This document shows, piece after piece, positions 34,813-37,103 of a DNA stretch of 37,103 nucleotides. The DNA is from Planctomycetota bacterium (lineage in GTDB: Bacteria; Planctomycetota; Planctomycetia; Pirellulales; Pirellulaceae), in the NCBI GenBank assembly GCA_024277285.1, contig JAJRVM010000104.1, forward strand, positions 1 through 37,103, in the 5' to 3' direction. Position 1 is the first letter of the stretch; every line of letters starts with the position of its first letter. Made by a program: the position numbers and the translations under genes. Below the pieces are notes generated by a model that saw nothing but the letters and a program-made list of their open reading frames with translations, was not told where the DNA came from and did not search any database.

Positions 34813-35496
34813 ATGCCCACAGAAACAAGGATTGTTGCGCCAGGGCCCGAAAGACGTGTTGTGTGCACTGCGGACGGACAACTCCTCCGCGTTCCAGCTG
34901 GATGGGAACTACTCCCGCCTGGCGATGCCGCACTTACGCGACGAGTGAAAACGGCTGGACCGACTTGGGCGGTGCAAGAGAAGAAGGGGCGGCGTACATT
35001 TTCCCGTGGTGTTTGGGCTCCTGCGGATCGCATCGCGACGTTGCGCGGTGCGCTGGAAGCGTAACGTTCAACAGATGCCTATGCGAAACGTCGCAAAGCG
35101 GATACGCGGCGACGGGAGCAAAAACAAGCGTCGTATGTTGAGGACTTTAGTGAAGCGGTCGTTGCTTTCCTGGATTTTGCTCCCTGTTACGCCGATATCG
35201 CCCAGCGGCTTGCCGACGCCGTCACCCGTCACGCCACACCGGTTGGTAGCGGCACGGTGGCGCGGACGCAGCGAGTGCCCATCGAACGACGTGCTGAAAT
35301 GGCGGTGATCGCGTGGATGAGGCACCAAACGACGGCCTATGACAGCATGAAAATAGCGCGAGTCAAAGGAAAGCGTCGCGAAATGCGTCGGATGCTGGCC
35401 GAGCGATCTCGGCAACTCCTCGCGGCATATCGAGCTGGGAATGCCGTTGATTCGCGGCAGTGTCCTTTGCAGCAATCGCTTCGTGATAATGCATGA
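34813..35496 (+). pseudogene. DUF2293 protein interrupted by one in-frame TAA
   Basis: The frame from ATG 34813 encodes MPTETRIVAPGPERRVVC, WELLPPGDAALTRRVKTAGP and FSRGVWAPADRIATLRGALEA, then meets TAA at 35062-35064. The same frame continues without interruption: RSTDAYAKRRKADTRRREQ, VEDFSEAVVAFLDF, PVGSGTVARTQRVPIERRAE, MAVIAWMRHQTTAYDSMKIA and RVKGKRREMRRML, ending at 35496. Both halves belong to DUF2293, so the family of about 220 residues is complete apart from one codon. Relatives, as I recall them, have Glu at this place (LEAERAT), so GAA to TAA is the simplest change. Function of DUF2293 is unknown. The start is 5 bp past the beta-helix stop, with GAGG overlapping that stop. Confidence 0.82.
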
Positions 35497-35619
35497 CGGC
35501 TTTGCTGAGTTCTTGACGGCTGTAGGTATTGGAGCCAATGTCGCGGTGTGCGTCGCGAGTCAATCTGCAATAGGCAGCACCAAACCGCCAATGGTAATCC
35601 ATGCGGCAAACGAGTTGGG

Positions 35620-36831
35620 CTATTCGCCTTTGAGCCAAGATTTGTCAAAGGTGGCGTAGCGAATGCTCCTTCCCGGTTTCTCGCCGTTGTGGGGCTTGTC
35701 GATGAAGTAGCTGTAAGAGACATGCAGGTTCCCATCGCTTCCTTCAATGATTGATGGGTAATGGAACGATCCTTCACCGGCGCGGCGGTTCTCCAGATGG
35801 CGAGTCCACTTCCAGGTCTGTCCTTCATCATCGGAAAGAGATACTGCCAGCGAATGGCGACCTGTTGGAAGGTCATTGTAGATGCAAACCCAATCACCAT
35901 CTTTCATTCGCATCAGCTCTAAGCCGGATCCCGGGTTATTCAAGATCGGGTGATCGTGGACTTTACTCCACGTTTCGCCACGATCCTGAGACTCGGAAAT
36001 GTGAACTTTATGAGGCGGCGGACCATTGTCACGCATATATGCAACGATCGTGCCGTCTTCGCGTTGTGCAAAGCTCGGTTGAATATTCCCGCCACCAACA
36101 ATCGGTTCGCTGTATTGCCAGGTCTTGCCAAGATCGTCGGTGATTCCGACCAGCGAAAACGAAAAACCGTCCGAATATAAGCCAACAAGCATTCTCCCGT
36201 CCGCCAGAATCAACGGGTGCGCCCTCGTAAACCACCCTATTCGGCGAGTGAGTTTATCCTCGGCCTGCTTGTTGACGTGATCAATCCACTGTTGCGTACG
36301 AGGAGATGGCTCTGTGCCGCCAAGATACTCGGCAATCTTCGCGCTTACTCGAGCAGGAAAACTACCAGAGTGTTTGACATGCATTACTTTCATCATGTCC
36401 CACTTCGGTGGTCCGTCGGCCATCATGTAATTGGTCGACGTCTTGATCTTCATTAGAGCCGACTCCCAGAGGTTCGCTTGGATGGTTGGCCAAAGCAGCC
36501 AAAGCGTGTCATTCTGATCAATGATCATACAGCAGTTCGTGTCGGGAAACCCTGGTGTGTCCGCCATTGAGAATGGGACGGTCCACTTATTGGTTGCCTT
36601 AATCCACCGGGCCCCGAGAATTTCTACATCGTCGTCGCGTCGTTCTCCCGACCCGTGAAACCAGCACACCAGCATGTCTCCGTTCGGGCATTCGACAATA
36701 CATGAACCATGATTGTGCCAATGTTCGAGTGGGAAAATCAGTTCACCGCTCAACATCCCTTCCGCTCCGAGTGCGCTGGTGGCAATAAAGATGGCGGCGA
36801 AACCAACGGCCATTCGGTATCTCAAGTCCAT
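35620..36831 (-). CDS. Exported BNR-repeat sialidase-like protein
   Basis: A 403-residue protein from ATG 36831 (AGGAA 6 bases upstream) with a signal peptide at 1-22 (MAVGFAAIFIATSALGA). It is a six-bladed propeller of the BNR/sialidase type: HNHGSCIVECPNGDMLVCWF in blade one, and three Asp boxes, TDDLGKTW, SQDRGETW and SDDEGQTW. PGSGLELMRMKDGDWVCIYND and EGSFHYPSIIEGSDGNLHVSYSY are typical later-blade segments of the BNR_2 group. The classical sialidase arginine triad and FRIP motif are not evident, so the substrate need not be sialic acid; related planctomycete proteins occur with sulfatases and rhamnosidases. It could hydrolyse or only bind glycans. Confidence 0.87.
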   Translation of the reverse strand: MDLRYRMAVGFAAIFIATSALGAEGMLSGELIFPLEHWHNHGSCIVECPNGDMLVCWFHGSGERRDDDVEILGARWIKATNKWTVPFSMADTPGFPDTNCCMIIDQNDTLWLLWPTIQANLWESALMKIKTSTNYMMADGPPKWDMMKVMHVKHSGSFPARVSAKIAEYLGGTEPSPRTQQWIDHVNKQAEDKLTRRIGWFTRAHPLILADGRMLVGLYSDGFSFSLVGITDDLGKTWQYSEPIVGGGNIQPSFAQREDGTIVAYMRDNGPPPHKVHISESQDRGETWSKVHDHPILNNPGSGLELMRMKDGDWVCIYNDLPTGRHSLAVSLSDDEGQTWKWTRHLENRRAGEGSFHYPSIIEGSDGNLHVSYSYFIDKPHNGEKPGRSIRYATFDKSWLKGE

Positions 36832-36961
36832 ATTCGGTTCCTGATTTGTCTATTGGGATGTTCTGCAATAGATAAGTGTTACGCCATCGGAAGTAGCTGT
36901 GCAACCGCTCTCGCATGATCATCGCCAATGACCGGCGGCAGACAGTCTGTCCTCCAGTCCT

Positions 36962-37038
36962 CCAGCGGCCCGCGAGGCCCCTCGGGACCAGACCTCGGGA
37001 CCAGACAGTCTGGTTCCGAAGGGCCCTGCGGGGGCTGG
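36962..37038. repeat. Imperfect ~32-bp inverted repeat with a 13-bp tandem duplication
   Basis: The left arm (36962-36993) starts CCAGCGGCCCGCGAGGCCCC and ends CTCGGGACCAGAC. The right arm (37008-37038), reverse complemented, matches with one gap and a few mismatches. Between them CTCGGGACCAGAC is repeated once more (36994-37006). A related CAGACAGTCTG occurs near 36945. It may be a terminator, a dispersed repeat or a MITE-like element. The rest of 36832-37103 shows no gene. Confidence 0.7.
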
Positions 37039-37103
37039 CGGCGGCAATTTCTTGGGTTCGGTGTGCGCGGAAGACGCGAATCGGCGCCGAATTTGACGAG
37101 AGA

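Overview
The window looks like a chromosomal segment of a planctomycete, most likely a Pirellulales-type lineage (the lineage is inference). The evidence is family content: a PSCyt1/DUF1549/DUF1553 protein paired with a DUF1501 protein, formylglycine-type sulfatases, DUF1080 and SHD1 domains, and a zinc-ribbon/Deg-type protease. The short palindromes between genes also fit. No tRNA, rRNA, CRISPR array or intact mobile element was seen.

Layout. 1-235 is the 5' end of an exported SAM methyltransferase (minus strand, cut by the window edge). 305-718 is a decayed DUF2924/large serine recombinase remnant. 761-8597 is a minus-strand run of four secreted carbohydrate-active genes (GH5, DUF1080, GH78-like, GH78) with gaps of 134, 103 and 55 bp, probably one operon. 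9153-16336 holds a sulfamidase-like sulfatase (+), a possible outer-membrane barrel protein (+), a glycerol facilitator (-), a second sulfatase (-), a PpiC parvulin (+) and a GH43 enzyme (+). 16434-16595 is a cluster of hairpin repeats in front of a 941-aa GH123/DUF4091-like protein. 19722-24621 carries a DUF3748 (YidR-like) propeller, an SHD1-WD40 protein and a membrane-anchored Deg-like protease. 24956-29279 is the planctomycete cytochrome/DUF1501 pair. 29438-36831 holds an unclassified 908-aa putative glycosidase, a parallel beta-helix protein, a DUF2293 gene broken by one stop codon, and a sialidase-like BNR protein. The window ends in an imperfect ~32-bp inverted repeat.

How the parts fit. 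At least nine exported proteins point to breakdown of a complex, probably sulfated heteropolysaccharide: two rhamnosidases, GH5, GH43, a GH123-like protein, two sulfatases, a BNR sialidase and a beta-helix protein. The substrate cannot be named from sequence alone. No dedicated sugar transporter or regulator of the locus is present apart from the glycerol facilitator.

The most notable anomalies are the single in-frame TAA in the DUF2293 gene, a chain of two tiny ORFs joined by ATGA overlaps ahead of the beta-helix gene, palindromes in regulatory regions, and the large glycosidase-like protein that I cannot place in a numbered family. All calls come from reading the sequence and family memory; no database search was run.
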